The notes: generated by a model not told the origin, from the letters alone. Positions 15,642 to 26,300 are shown, numbered from the stretch's first letter. The stretch is 46,663 nt of DNA from Streptomyces sp. ISL-11 (GCF_018614525.1 NZ_JAGGOL010000119.1:1-46663), one strand, 5' to 3'. Numbers and translations are program-made.

Positions 15642-18600
15642 TCAGTCGCGCAGGGCCCGCCGGACCTCCGCCTCCAGCAGCTCGGCGTACTCGCGGACCC
15701 AGCCCTCGACGGTGCCGTGGTCCCACAGGTCGGCCGCGTACTCGACGTACCCGGCGAGCGTGTCGCCGGCCGGTACGAGCCCGAAGCTGAGCTCCGTCCG
15801 GCTGGCCGCGGGCGCGAGGTCCTCGACGGACGCGGTCACGCCGGGCAGCTCGATCTCCGCCTCCAGGGAGTTCTGATAGGCGAAGCCGAGCGGCAGCGGC
15901 GCCGGCATGTCGACGCCCAGCCGCTCGCGCAGGACCGGCGCGAGGTCGCGCGGCGGTACGGCGTGCTCGACGCCGAGGACCGAGGCGCGTGCGACCTGGT
16001 CGACGAGGTCGCCGAACGACCCGGCCGCGCCGGCCCGGACACGCAGCACGAACGCCATGGTGGTGCAGGCGACGAGCTGCTCGAACTCCCGCCGCTCACG
16101 GTTGGCGTAGGGCACGCTCAGCACGACTTCGGGCTGGCCGGCCTTCCGGGAGAGCAGCAGGCCCAGGGCCGCGGCGGTGACCGCGTACGGTGTCGTGCCG
16201 CGCCGCCTGGCCAGCGCCTCCACGGCGTCGCGCACCGGCGCGGGCACCGTGAACATGACGGCTCCCCCGCGTCCGCTCAGGACCTGCGGGCGCGGCCGGT
16301 CCAGCGGCAGGGTGTGCCGCAGGGCCGCGCCCTCCAGTTCGCGCACCCAGTGCTCCACCGCGGTGGCGGTGGCCGTCCCCCGCGTCCGCTCCCGCTGCCA
16401 CCGGGCGAACGCGGTCGGCCGCGGCGGTGCCGGGAGGAGGTCGGGCTCGCCGATGGCGGCGGCGCGGTAGAGCGCGGCGAGCTCCTTGAGCAGCACGCTG
16501 ACGGCCCACCCGTCGCACATGGAGTGGTGCAGGACGACCAGCAGCACCCAGGCGTCCTCCCCGGTGCGCAGCAGGCGCAGGACCGGCGCGACGCCGGTGG
16601 TGAGGTCGAAGGGGGTGTTGGCGGCTTCCGCGCAGATCCGTTCCGCCTCACCGCCGGGCGCCTCCTCGACCGGCAGGTCCACCGGGCGGGCCCGGAGCAC
16701 TTCCTGCTGCCAGGCACCGTCCTGCTCGGCGTAGCGCGTGCGCAGCGAGTCGTGGCGGGCGACGAGCCCGGTCAGCGCGGTGCGCAGGGCGGGCACGTCC
16801 AGGGCGCCGGTGAGCGTGATCCGCAGGGCGACGTTGAGCACTTGGGGCAGGGGGTGCCCGTGGTGGGCGGCGATGAAGCGGGTCTGCTGGGACGTGGCGG
16901 GCGCCCGGTCCTCCACGTCGTCCGCGTCCGCGTCGTGCGCGTCCGCGTCGTTCTCGAGGGCGGCGGCCAGACGCGCCGTCATCGCCCGCAGCGTCGGCTC
17001 CTGGTAGAAGCTCGTCATCGGGTAGTCCGTGCCGAAGGCGTCCCGGACCCGGTTGATCAGCCGCATCGCGGTGATCGAGTGCCCGCCGAGGTCGAAGAAG
17101 GAGGCGTCGGGCCCGATGGCGTCCGCGCCGACGGCCAGCTGGTCGGCCCACAGCTCCCGCAGCAGCCGGTCGGCGGCCGATTCGACGGCGGTGGGCCCGG
17201 CGGCGGCCGGCTCGGCCACCCGCTTCGGGGCTCCGCCCGGGTCGGCGGTGACGAGGTCGCAGTCCGGCAGGGCGGAGCGGTCCAGCTTGCCGTTGCCCGT
17301 GAGCGGCAGCGCGGTGAGCACCCGCCACGCGCGCGGTACGAGGTAGGACGGCAGCCGGGCGGCCAGCTCGTCCGCCATGAGGTCCGCGAACGCCTGCCGG
17401 TCGGCGGCCCGCTCGCCGACCGGGTCGGCGGGTACGACGAAGGCCGCGAGGTACGCGTCGCCCCGGCGGTCGCGGAGTGCCGTCACCACGGCCGCGCGGA
17501 CACCGTCGAGGGCGTTGAGCGCGCGGGTGACCTCGGCCGGCTCGACGCGGAAGCCGCGGATCTTCACCTGGTCGTCGGCCCGGCCGCGGAACTCCAGCTT
17601 CCCGTCCTCGGTCCAGCGCACCAGGTCGCCCGTGCGGTACATCCGCCCGTCCCCGCCGGGGTCCGGTACGAAGCGCTCCTCGGTCGCCCGCGGCCGGCCG
17701 AGGTAGCCGCGGGCCACGCCCGGCCCGCCCACGTACAACTCCCCCACCGTGCCGACCGGGACGGCCGCGCCCGCGGTGTCCAGCACGCGGAGGCGGACGT
17801 TGTCGACGGGCCGGCCGATGGCGATCTCCCCGGCGGGGCCGGGGGTGACGGTCTCGACGGTGCACAGCACGGTCGTCTCGGTGGGCCCGTATACGTTCAC
17901 CGTCTCGTACGGCGCCTCGGGGCGCGGCCGGGTGCGCAGGACGTCACCGCCCATGAGCAGGTGGCGCAGGGGCGGCTGGTCGGCCGGCGGGAGTTCCAGC
18001 AGTGCCTCGCCGAGAGCCGTGGGCAGGATCGAGAAGGTGACCTCCTCCTTCGCGTACCAGTGGGCCAGGGCCTTGGGGTCGGTGCGCACGGTGTCGTCGG
18101 CGACGGTGACGGACGCGCCGGCGGTGAGCGCGGGCCAGATCTCCAGGACCGAGGCGTCGAAGGACTGGCCGCACACGACGGCGCTGCGGTCGGCGGGGGT
18201 GAAGGCGAACCGCCGGTGGTGCCAGCGGCACCGGTCGACGACACCGCGGTGCGTGACGGCGACGCCCTTGGGTCCGCCGGTGCTGCCGGAGGTGTGGATC
18301 ACGTAGCAGAGGGACTCGCCGTCCGTGGCGGCCGGGGCCGCGGCGGCGCTGCCGGCCGGGGTGTCGCCGGGAGCCACGACGGCCAGGCCGGCCGGCAGGG
18401 TCAGGACGGCCGCGGCGGAGCGGGTGCTCACCAGCGTCCGGGCGCCGCACTCGGCGATCACCGCCTCGGCGCGCGGCCGGCCGAGGGAGGGGTCCAGCGG
18501 CAGGTAGGCGCGGCCGGACTTCAGGGCGGCGAGCATGGCCACGACGAGATCGGCCGAGCGGGGCAGCCACAGGGCGACCGGTTCGTCGGCGGCGGCCGGG

Positions 18601-21600
18601 CCGCCCCGCTCCGTGAGGACGGCCGCCAACCGCTCGGCGCGGGCGTCCAGTTCGCCGTAGGTCAGGGTCGTGTCGCCGCAGATCACCGCGGTGCGGCCGG
18701 GGGCTCGCGCCGCCTGCCGGGCGACGAGTTCGTGCACGGTGGTGGCCTCCGCCGGGACCACCGGTCCGCGCTGCCAGGCGGCGGGGACGGGATCGCCCTG
18801 CGCCACCGGCGCGGCGAGCCGGGACAGCGGGGTCGTGGGCGCGTCGGCGGCCGCTTCGAGGAGGTCGCGGAAGGCCGTGAAGAACCCGTCGACGGTCTTG
18901 GGGTCGAACAGGTCGGTGTTGTACTCCACATGGCAGCGGATGCCCTGCGGCTGGTCGGTGAAGTAGACGGTGAGATCGGTGAGGGCCTTGTCGGGACCGG
19001 CGTCCAGCGGGGTGGCCTCGACGCCGGGCAGATCGAAGCGGAACGGTTCGTCCCGCTGGAACTCCGCGAGCACCTGGAAGACCGGCGTCCGGTCGGTCGC
19101 CCGGCGCGGCGCGAGCGCGCGCACCACCGTTTCGAACGGCACGTCGGCGTGGTCGTACGCGTCCAGGGCGACGGTGCGCACGCGCTCCAGGAGGGTGCCG
19201 AACCCCGGGTCGCCGGAGAGGTCGACACGCAGGGCGAGGGTGTTGACGAAGAACCCGAGCACGTTCTCGGCCGTCCGCGGCCGGTTCGACATCGGTGTGC
19301 CGATGACGATGTCCTCCTGCCCGGTGACCTTGTGCAGCATGGCCGCGTAGCCGGCGAGCAGGGTCATGAACAGCGTCGAGCGGTGGGTGCGGCCGAGCTC
19401 GCGCAGCCGCGCGGACAGCCCGGCGTCGAGCGTGTGGAAGACCGCCCGGCCGTTCGACGTCATCACGGCCGGCCGGGGGCGGTCGGTGGGCAGCTCCAGA
19501 GGCGGCGGTGGGTCACCGAGCGCGTCCAGCCAGAAGTCCAGGTCCTCGGCGGCCCGGGGGCTCTCCGGGCCGGCGGCCTGCTCGCGTGCGTAGTCCGCGT
19601 AGGTGGTCGTCGGCGCGGGGAGGCCGGCCGGGGTTCCGTCGCGCTCGGCGCGGTAGAGGGCGGACAGGTCGCGGGCCAGGATCGTCGCGGAGGCGGCGTC
19701 GACGACGATGTGGTGCAGGGAGAGGACGAGCACGTGCCGCTCCGCCGCGAGCCGCACCAGCCGGGTGACGAACAGCGGCCCGTTCTCCAGGTCGAAGCGG
19801 CGGGCGCTCTCGGCGTCCATGACCCGCCGCACGGCGTCCTCGTCCGCCCCGGCGTCCACCAGCTCGAAGTCGGCGTCCGCCGCTGCCCGTACGACCTGAC
19901 GGGGCTCCCCGTCGACCTCCCGGAAGACGGTGCGCAGCCCCTCGTGCCGTGCCACGAGCGCGCGGAGCGCCGCGCGCAGGGCGGGTACGTCGAGCGGGCC
20001 GTCGAGGCGGACCGCCTTGGTCTCGTTGTAGGCGGTGCGGCCCGGGAGCATGCGTTCCAGGAACCAGATGCGCTGCTGGCCGGGCGAGAGCGTGGCGGCC
20101 GGGCGGGGCCGGTCGCGGTGGGCGCGGCGCAGCGCGTCGACGTGGGTCAGGCCGGCGCGCAGGGCGTCGGGGGCCACCCCGAAGTCGACGAGGGAGACGA
20201 TCTCGTCGGCGCCCGCCGCGCTCACCGCGTCGACCACGGGGGCGACGCTGTCGACCGATCCGATGAGCGCGCGCTGGTCGCAGTAGCGGTCGTAGGCGCG
20301 GCGGAACACCGCGTCCAGGTCGTCCTCGCTGAGACCGGTGAGGTCGACCTTGTGGCCGAGGCTGTTGGCGACGCCGCCGAAGAGGGAGAGGGACGCTCGC
20401 ATATAGCGGGAGAGCGGCTCGTACGCCTCGGCGCGCGCGGTGGCGTGGTCGGCGGCGAGGTAGGTGTGCAGCAGGACGGCGACCCGGCCGGTGTCGGGGT
20501 CCAGGCCGTGCGCGGCGCGGGTGTGGCGGTAGAGCGCGATGTTGTCGCGGAGCTGTTCGACGCTCTGCGTCATCAGGTTGGTGACGATGCCCAGGCCGTG
20601 CCGGGCGGCGAGTTCGTACGAGGCGGGGTTGCCGACGACCGCCGTGTACAGCGGCGGCGCGTCCTGCACGGGCCGTGGGAAGAGCCGTACGTCGACCTCG
20701 CCGTCGCCGGTCGCCCGCCGCAGGGCGTCACCGCGCCACAGCCTGCGGACGTCCTCCAGCTGCTCGTACATCAGCTCCCGGTGGCGGCCGAACCGCTCGG
20801 GGAAGAACGCGAAGTCGTGGGCGTGCCAGCCGCCGGCTACGCCGATGCCGATCCTCCCTCCGGAGAGGTTGTCGACCATGGACCACTCCTCCGCGACGCG
20901 GATCGGGTCATGGAGCGGCAGGACGACGGAGCCCGCGTTGAGCCGGATCCGCTCGGTCTCCCGCGACAGCGCGGCGGCGAGCACGGCGGGGTTGGGGAAG
21001 AGACCACCGAAGGAGTGGAAGTGCCGCTCGGGCATCCACAACGCGTGAAACCCGTGCCGGTCCGCGAAGCGGGCGGTCTCCATGAGGAGTTCGTACTTGC
21101 CGTGACGGTCGGTGTCGTCGTGGGGGTAGTCACCGAAGAAGTAGATGCTGAAGTCGGGTGAGCGGGGGGTGGCTGTCGCCGCGGTTAGGAGGGTGGTACG
21201 AGTCGCCGAGACCGGCAACGGCGCTGCCACGGGGGGCGCGGGCGCGACGGGCTGCGCTGCCGTCGCCGTGGTCCGGGCCGTACGGGCCGCCAGCTCGGGC
21301 TCGGGTGCTGTCACCGGGCGAGCGGGCTCGTCGGCCCCCGGCGCCATGGTCGGGGGCCACTGCCCGGAAGCGGTGACCGCCGGGGGCGGTGTCACCGAAG
21401 CCGGGCGCGCCGCCGTCGCATTGAGGGCCATGGCCGGGACGACGGCGGGCGCGGCACTCGCCGTGGGCGGGGGCGTGGGCGCGACACACGCCCGAGGCTG
21501 GAACGTGGAGCCCGCCCCAGACACTGCCGCGGGCGCGGGCGTGGCGCACGCCCCAGGTTGGGACATAGAACCCGCCACAGGCGCAGCCGCGGTGCCCGCC

Positions 21601-23327
21601 GCAGGCGCAGGCGTGGCACCCGCCCAGGGTTGGGACGCAGAACCCGCCGCAGCCGCAGTCGTCCCGCCCGCCGCAGGCGCAGGCGCAAGCGCGGTCTCCA
21701 CCGGCCGCGCAGCCGACCGCAGCACCGGGCCGCCACCCGGGAAGAAGCCCGCCCCGCGCAGCTCCCGCAGCGAGTCCTTGACGGCTTCCGCGACGAACTC
21801 CAGGTCGCCGTCGGTGTGCGCGGTGGAGAGGAAGAAGTTCCGCCACTCCCACACATGGACGCCGCGCAGCATCAGGTGGTGGTAGAGCAGTTCCATGTCC
21901 GCGCGGTGGTCGAAGCGGAACTGGGAGCCGAAGTGGCTCATCCGCAGCGGGTACTCCTCCGCCTCGAAGAACGCGTTGAGCGTGGCCGCCAGTTCGTCGG
22001 TACGGGCGTTGAGCCGCTGCTGGAGCGTGGGGCTGTGCTCCTTGAGGTGGGTCAGGACGGCGCGCGCCGCGACCATCGACACCGGGTGCTGGATGTACGT
22101 ACCACCGAAGAAGGTCGTGTCGGCGGGCGGGTAGCTGTCGTCGCCGTAGTTCCAGTGGCCGCCGTCGACGCCGTCCATGATGTCGGCGCGGCCGGCGATG
22201 GCGCCGATCGGGAAGCCGCCGCCGAGGAGCTTGCCGTAGGTGGCCAGGTCGGGGGTGACGCCGTAGAGCTCCTGAGCGCCGCGCGGGGCGGGCCGGAAGC
22301 CGGTCAGCATCTCGTCGAACATCAGCACGATGCCGTGGCGGCGCGTCAGTTCGCGCAGTTCGCGTACGAATTCCACCGGCTGGAGGGAGGGGTGCCGGCT
22401 CTGCACGGGCTCGATGACGACCACGGCGATCTCGTCCGCGAGCCGTTCGACGGCCTCCAGGCTCTCGCGGCTGCCGTAGTCGAGGACCACCAGGTCGGCG
22501 ACGGCGCTGTGCGGGATGCCGCTGGAGACGGGAACGGTGGGCCGGCCGGCCGCGGGCCCCGGGGAGCGGCCGAGGACGGTGTCGGCGTGGCCGTGGTACG
22601 CGCCGTTGAAGATGACCACCTTGTCGCGGCCGGTGGCGGCGCGGGCGAGGCGGATCGCACCGGAGTTGGCCTCGGTGCCGGAGTTGGCGAAGGCCACCCG
22701 CTCCATGCCGGTCATCCCGGCGAGCAGTTCGGCCGCTTCGCCGGTCTCGACCGCGCGGGGGCCGAGCCGGATGCCCCCGGAGAGGTGTTCGCGGACCGCC
22801 TCGCTCACGAACGACGGTTCGTGGCCGAAGAGCAGCACGCCGAAGCCCATGGTGATGTCGACATAGCGGTTGCCGTCGATGTCCTCCAGCCACGCGCCGC
22901 TCGCCCGGCGGCCGGCGATGGGGTAGAGCATCTCCTTGGTGGCGCTGCGGAAGCCGACGACGGCGCGGCTGTCGGCCAGCACCCGGCGGTGGCGCTGGGC
23001 GATCTCCTTGGAGGCCGGGGTCCTGGCCGTGTAGCGGCGTACGAGGTCGTCGAGGTGGGCCTGCTGCGAGCGCGGCGAGGCGTCGCGGACCATGCCGGAG
23101 GAGCGGGCGACGCTCACCCGGGGGCCGTGCACGCGCTGCTGGGCGGCGGGGGCGGGAGCCTCCTCCTCCCGGCCGGGGGTCCCGGAGGTCTCCCGCGCCT
23201 CCGGGGCCTGCGAACCATCAGGCGCGGCCTCCGGCGTGCCGAGCTGGCGTGCGATGCGCTGCGAGAGTTCGACCATGGCTGCGAGGTCCTGGTCGAGTGC
23301 CGCGGACGCGGCGGCGATCCCGGTCAC
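15642..23327 (-). CDS. hybrid synthetase: AMT-LLM monooxygenase-C-A-PCP-C
   Basis: Domains of this 2561-residue enzyme, in order. A short N-terminal helix (residues 10-30) is a probable docking element. A class III, PLP-dependent aminotransferase spans about 90-530, with PLP Lys366 in YGKLLGGG. An Ala/Pro-rich repetitive linker runs about 530-720. A luciferase-like FMN monooxygenase spans about 724-1070 (MPERHFHSFGG, LSGGRIGIGVAGGW). A condensation domain at about 1080-1510 has HHIVVDA with His1205, His1206 and Asp1210. The adenylation domain spans about 1530-2020 (HTSGSTGGPKG, YGPTETT, GKLDRSALP). The carrier protein has Ser2084 (LGGHSI). A second condensation domain, about 2146-2550, has intact HHSMCDG. 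It should aminate the beta-ketoacyl chain from the PKS, probably hydroxylate the alpha-carbon, and add one amino acid. There is no thioesterase. The GTG start overlaps the PKS stop as GTGA. Confidence 0.9.
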   Translation of the reverse strand: MTGIAAASAALDQDLAAMVELSQRIARQLGTPEAAPDGSQAPEARETSGTPGREEEAPAPAAQQRVHGPRVSVARSSGMVRDASPRSQQAHLDDLVRRYTARTPASKEIAQRHRRVLADSRAVVGFRSATKEMLYPIAGRRASGAWLEDIDGNRYVDITMGFGVLLFGHEPSFVSEAVREHLSGGIRLGPRAVETGEAAELLAGMTGMERVAFANSGTEANSGAIRLARAATGRDKVVIFNGAYHGHADTVLGRSPGPAAGRPTVPVSSGIPHSAVADLVVLDYGSRESLEAVERLADEIAVVVIEPVQSRHPSLQPVEFVRELRELTRRHGIVLMFDEMLTGFRPAPRGAQELYGVTPDLATYGKLLGGGFPIGAIAGRADIMDGVDGGHWNYGDDSYPPADTTFFGGTYIQHPVSMVAARAVLTHLKEHSPTLQQRLNARTDELAATLNAFFEAEEYPLRMSHFGSQFRFDHRADMELLYHHLMLRGVHVWEWRNFFLSTAHTDGDLEFVAEAVKDSLRELRGAGFFPGGGPVLRSAARPVETALAPAPAAGGTTAAAAGSASQPWAGATPAPAAGTAAAPVAGSMSQPGACATPAPAAVSGAGSTFQPRACVAPTPPPTASAAPAVVPAMALNATAARPASVTPPPAVTASGQWPPTMAPGADEPARPVTAPEPELAARTARTTATAAQPVAPAPPVAAPLPVSATRTTLLTAATATPRSPDFSIYFFGDYPHDDTDRHGKYELLMETARFADRHGFHALWMPERHFHSFGGLFPNPAVLAAALSRETERIRLNAGSVVLPLHDPIRVAEEWSMVDNLSGGRIGIGVAGGWHAHDFAFFPERFGRHRELMYEQLEDVRRLWRGDALRRATGDGEVDVRLFPRPVQDAPPLYTAVVGNPASYELAARHGLGIVTNLMTQSVEQLRDNIALYRHTRAAHGLDPDTGRVAVLLHTYLAADHATARAEAYEPLSRYMRASLSLFGGVANSLGHKVDLTGLSEDDLDAVFRRAYDRYCDQRALIGSVDSVAPVVDAVSAAGADEIVSLVDFGVAPDALRAGLTHVDALRRAHRDRPRPAATLSPGQQRIWFLERMLPGRTAYNETKAVRLDGPLDVPALRAALRALVARHEGLRTVFREVDGEPRQVVRAAADADFELVDAGADEDAVRRVMDAESARRFDLENGPLFVTRLVRLAAERHVLVLSLHHIVVDAASATILARDLSALYRAERDGTPAGLPAPTTTYADYAREQAAGPESPRAAEDLDFWLDALGDPPPPLELPTDRPRPAVMTSNGRAVFHTLDAGLSARLRELGRTHRSTLFMTLLAGYAAMLHKVTGQEDIVIGTPMSNRPRTAENVLGFFVNTLALRVDLSGDPGFGTLLERVRTVALDAYDHADVPFETVVRALAPRRATDRTPVFQVLAEFQRDEPFRFDLPGVEATPLDAGPDKALTDLTVYFTDQPQGIRCHVEYNTDLFDPKTVDGFFTAFRDLLEAAADAPTTPLSRLAAPVAQGDPVPAAWQRGPVVPAEATTVHELVARQAARAPGRTAVICGDTTLTYGELDARAERLAAVLTERGGPAAADEPVALWLPRSADLVVAMLAALKSGRAYLPLDPSLGRPRAEAVIAECGARTLVSTRSAAAVLTLPAGLAVVAPGDTPAGSAAAAPAATDGESLCYVIHTSGSTGGPKGVAVTHRGVVDRCRWHHRRFAFTPADRSAVVCGQSFDASVLEIWPALTAGASVTVADDTVRTDPKALAHWYAKEEVTFSILPTALGEALLELPPADQPPLRHLLMGGDVLRTRPRPEAPYETVNVYGPTETTVLCTVETVTPGPAGEIAIGRPVDNVRLRVLDTAGAAVPVGTVGELYVGGPGVARGYLGRPRATEERFVPDPGGDGRMYRTGDLVRWTEDGKLEFRGRADDQVKIRGFRVEPAEVTRALNALDGVRAAVVTALRDRRGDAYLAAFVVPADPVGERAADRQAFADLMADELAARLPSYLVPRAWRVLTALPLTGNGKLDRSALPDCDLVTADPGGAPKRVAEPAAAGPTAVESAADRLLRELWADQLAVGADAIGPDASFFDLGGHSITAMRLINRVRDAFGTDYPMTSFYQEPTLRAMTARLAAALENDADAHDADADDVEDRAPATSQQTRFIAAHHGHPLPQVLNVALRITLTGALDVPALRTALTGLVARHDSLRTRYAEQDGAWQQEVLRARPVDLPVEEAPGGEAERICAEAANTPFDLTTGVAPVLRLLRTGEDAWVLLVVLHHSMCDGWAVSVLLKELAALYRAAAIGEPDLLPAPPRPTAFARWQRERTRGTATATAVEHWVRELEGAALRHTLPLDRPRPQVLSGRGGAVMFTVPAPVRDAVEALARRRGTTPYAVTAAALGLLLSRKAGQPEVVLSVPYANRERREFEQLVACTTMAFVLRVRAGAAGSFGDLVDQVARASVLGVEHAVPPRDLAPVLRERLGVDMPAPLPLGFAYQNSLEAEIELPGVTASVEDLAPAASRTELSFGLVPAGDTLAGYVEYAADLWDHGTVEGWVREYAELLEAEVRRALRD

Positions 23328-26300
23328 TGGGCCACCTTGCCGTTGCTGGTGTTGCCGGTGTTGTTGCTGTGAGTGAGGGTGCCGTTGAGTCCGGCCGTCG
23401 CGGCCGCCGTCTGGAGGGCGAGCAGCTGGGAGAGCTGGGACATCATCTGGAGTTGTATCTGCGATATCTGCTGGAGTTTGTGGGCGAGGTCCTCCAGTTC
23501 GCGGCGGGTGGCGTACTCGGGCGCGGCCACAGGCTCGGGCGCGGCCAGGGGCTGGGGCGCGGCCAGGGGCTGGGGCGGGGACACAGGCACAGGCACCAAC
23601 AGCGGCTGCGGCTGCGGCTGCGAGGCGACCGGCTCGTACACCGCCGGCCTCTCCCCCACCAGTCCGACGGCGACCGGCTCGCCCACCGCCTCGGCCACCG
23701 GCTCGGCGGCCACCGGCTCGTACACCGCCTCGGCCGGAGCCGGCGGGGGAACGGATCCCATCCGCCCGACGATGAGCTCCGCGAGCTGGCGCGGCGTGCC
23801 CGTCTCCTCGAAGAGTTCCCGCATCGCGACCTTGACCCGGTGCTCCTGCTCCAGTTCGCGCAGCACGCTGATCATCTGCAGCGAGTCGGCGCCGAGGTCG
23901 AAGAAGGAGGTGTCCCCGCCGATCGCCCCCGGGTCATGGCCGAGGTGCTGGGCGGTCAGTTCGACGATGGTGCGGACGACCCGCTCGACTGCTGCCTCGT
24001 GCGTTGCCACTGCGGCTCCCTTGCTCGCTGGTGTCGTGGTGCTGACGGCCGTGGGTTCCGGCCCCGTCCAGTGGTCCGTGTGCTGGAAGCGGTAGCCGGG
24101 CAGCGGGATCCTCCTGCCGCCGCTGCCCGCCACCAGCGCCCGCCAGTCGATGTCCGCCCCCGCGCAGTACAGCTCCGCCACGGCCGACCACAGGGGTTCG
24201 AGCCCGGCGCCCCGGCGCAGCGTGGGGACCGCCCGCAGCCCGGGCAGGGCCCGCCGGGCCAGGCCGCTGAGCGTGGTGTGCGGGCCCGCCTCGACGAGCA
24301 CGGCGAGGCCCTCCAGTCCGGCGAGGCCGCGCAGCGCCTCGTCGAAGCGCACCGGTTCGCGGGTCTGGCGTACGCAGTAGCCGGCGTCCGGAACCCAGCC
24401 GGGGGCGCGGACGCGGCCGTCGAGGCCGCTGACGAAGGGCACGGTCACCGGGCGGAACGCGATGCCGTCGAGCAGCGCCCGCAGCGGTTCCAGGACGGGG
24501 TCCATCGAGGCGGTGTGGAACGCGCGGTCCACCGGCAGGCGTTCGCCCCGCAGGCCCCGTTCGGCGAGCAGCGCCGGCAGGCGGTCCATGGCGTCGACGG
24601 GCCCGGCGAGCACCTGGGAGCCGGCGCCGTTGGTGACGGCGAGCTCCAGGCCGGGTGTCCCGGCGGCCAGGGCGCGCGCGCCGTCGCGGTCGAGCGGGAC
24701 GGCGGTCATCGCGCCCGGGGCGCAGAGCCGCCGCATCAGCCGGCCGCGCTCGGCGGTGAGGCGCAGGCCGTCCTCCAGCGTCAGTGCCCCGGCGGCGTAC
24801 AGGGCCGCGTACTCGCCGACGCTGTGCCCGGTGACGGCGGCCGGTGCGACACCGGCGTCGGACCAGAGCCGGACGAGGGCGCACTGGAGGGCGAAGAGGG
24901 CGGGCTGGGCGGTGTCGGTGGGCCAGACGGCGTCGTCCCGGGTGCGGGCGCCGGTGCCCAGCAGGCCGGCCAGGAGCGAGCCGCCGTACAGGGTCCGGTA
25001 GTGGGTCTCGCAGGTGTCCAGGACCTCCCGGGCGGCGGGGAAGCGCTCGTACAGCGGTGCGGCCATGCCGGGGTACGGGGCCGCCTGCCCGGTGAACATC
25101 AGGCCGACGCCGACGGCGCCCTCGCGCGGTGCGGTGCCGGTCGTCACCGTCGTGGGGCGGGTGCCCGTGAGCCAGGCGTCGAGGGCGTCGGCGAGCGCGG
25201 TGGGGGTGGCACCGCGCACGGCGAGCCGGTGCCGGCCGTGGGTACGGCCGAGCGCGGCGGTGGTGACGAGGTCGGCGAGGTCGGTGCCGGGGTGCCGGCG
25301 CAGGTGGTCGCGGAAGGCGGCGGCGTTGGCGGTGAGGGCTTCCTCGGCGGTGCCGGAGAGCACGAGCGCGCCCGGCGGGGCGGCCCGCCCCCGGCGGGGT
25401 GCCGGTGCGGGCGGCTGTTCCAGGACGAGGTGGACGTTGGTGCCGCCGACGCCCAGGGAGGTCAGTCCCGCGCGGCGGGGGTGGCCGTCGTCGGGCCAAG
25501 GTCGTGCGGTGCGCGGGATGTAGAAGGGGCTGTCGTCGAGGGCGAGCAGGGGGTTGGGGCGGGTGAAGTTCGCCAGCGGCGGTACGACGCCGTGCTGGAG
25601 GACCAGCAGTGTCTTGATGAGGCCGGCCAGCCCGGAGGCGACGTCGAGGTGGCCGATGTTGGCCTTCGTCGATCCGATGGCGCAGTAGCCGACCCGGTCG
25701 GTGTCCTCGCGGAACGCGGCCGTGGCGCCGTCGAATTCGATGGGGTCGCCCTTGAGCGTGCCGGTGCCGTGGGTCTCCAGATAGCCGATGGTCTCCGCGC
25801 CGACGCCCGCCCGGTCCAGCGCCTGCCGGATCGCGGCCCGCTGCCCCCGGGCGCTGGGCGCGGCGTACGCCTGTTTGCCGGCGCCGTCGTTGGTGACGCC
25901 CCAGCCGCGGATGACGCCGTGCACGGTGTCGCCGTCGGCGAGGGCGCGCCCCAGCGGTTTGAGCACGACCGCCGCGACGCCCGTACCGCCGACGGTGCCG
26001 TCGGCGGCCGCGTCGAACGCCCGCAGGTGGCCGCTCCTGGAGAGGATCGAGCCCTTCACGTGGCGGTAGCCCAGGACGCGCGGTACGTGCACGGCCGTGG
26101 CGCCGGCGAGGGCGATGTCGCAGTCGCCGAGGAGCAGGGACTGCGCGGCCGTCTGTACGGCGACGAGGGAACTGGAGCAGCCGGTCTGGACGCTGACGGC
26201 CGGTCCGGTCAGGCCCAGCCGGTAGGAGACGCGGGTGGCGGTGAAGTCGGTGTAGTTGCCGACCATGATCTGCATCCGGGAGAGCCAGTCGTCGGCGGGC

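Noticed and set aside
15642..16890. Terminal domain of the synthetase as an epimerisation domain
   Set aside because: HHSMCDGWAVSVLLKELAAL and the later motifs fit a condensation domain; epimerase-type hallmarks were not seen.
15717..21161. A 1814-codon open frame on the plus strand opposite the synthetase
   Set aside because: It is an antisense shadow: the minus strand encodes continuous, recognisable AMT, LLM, C, A and PCP domains, and high GC with G/C-rich third positions leaves the opposite strand open. The plus-strand product has no known domain.
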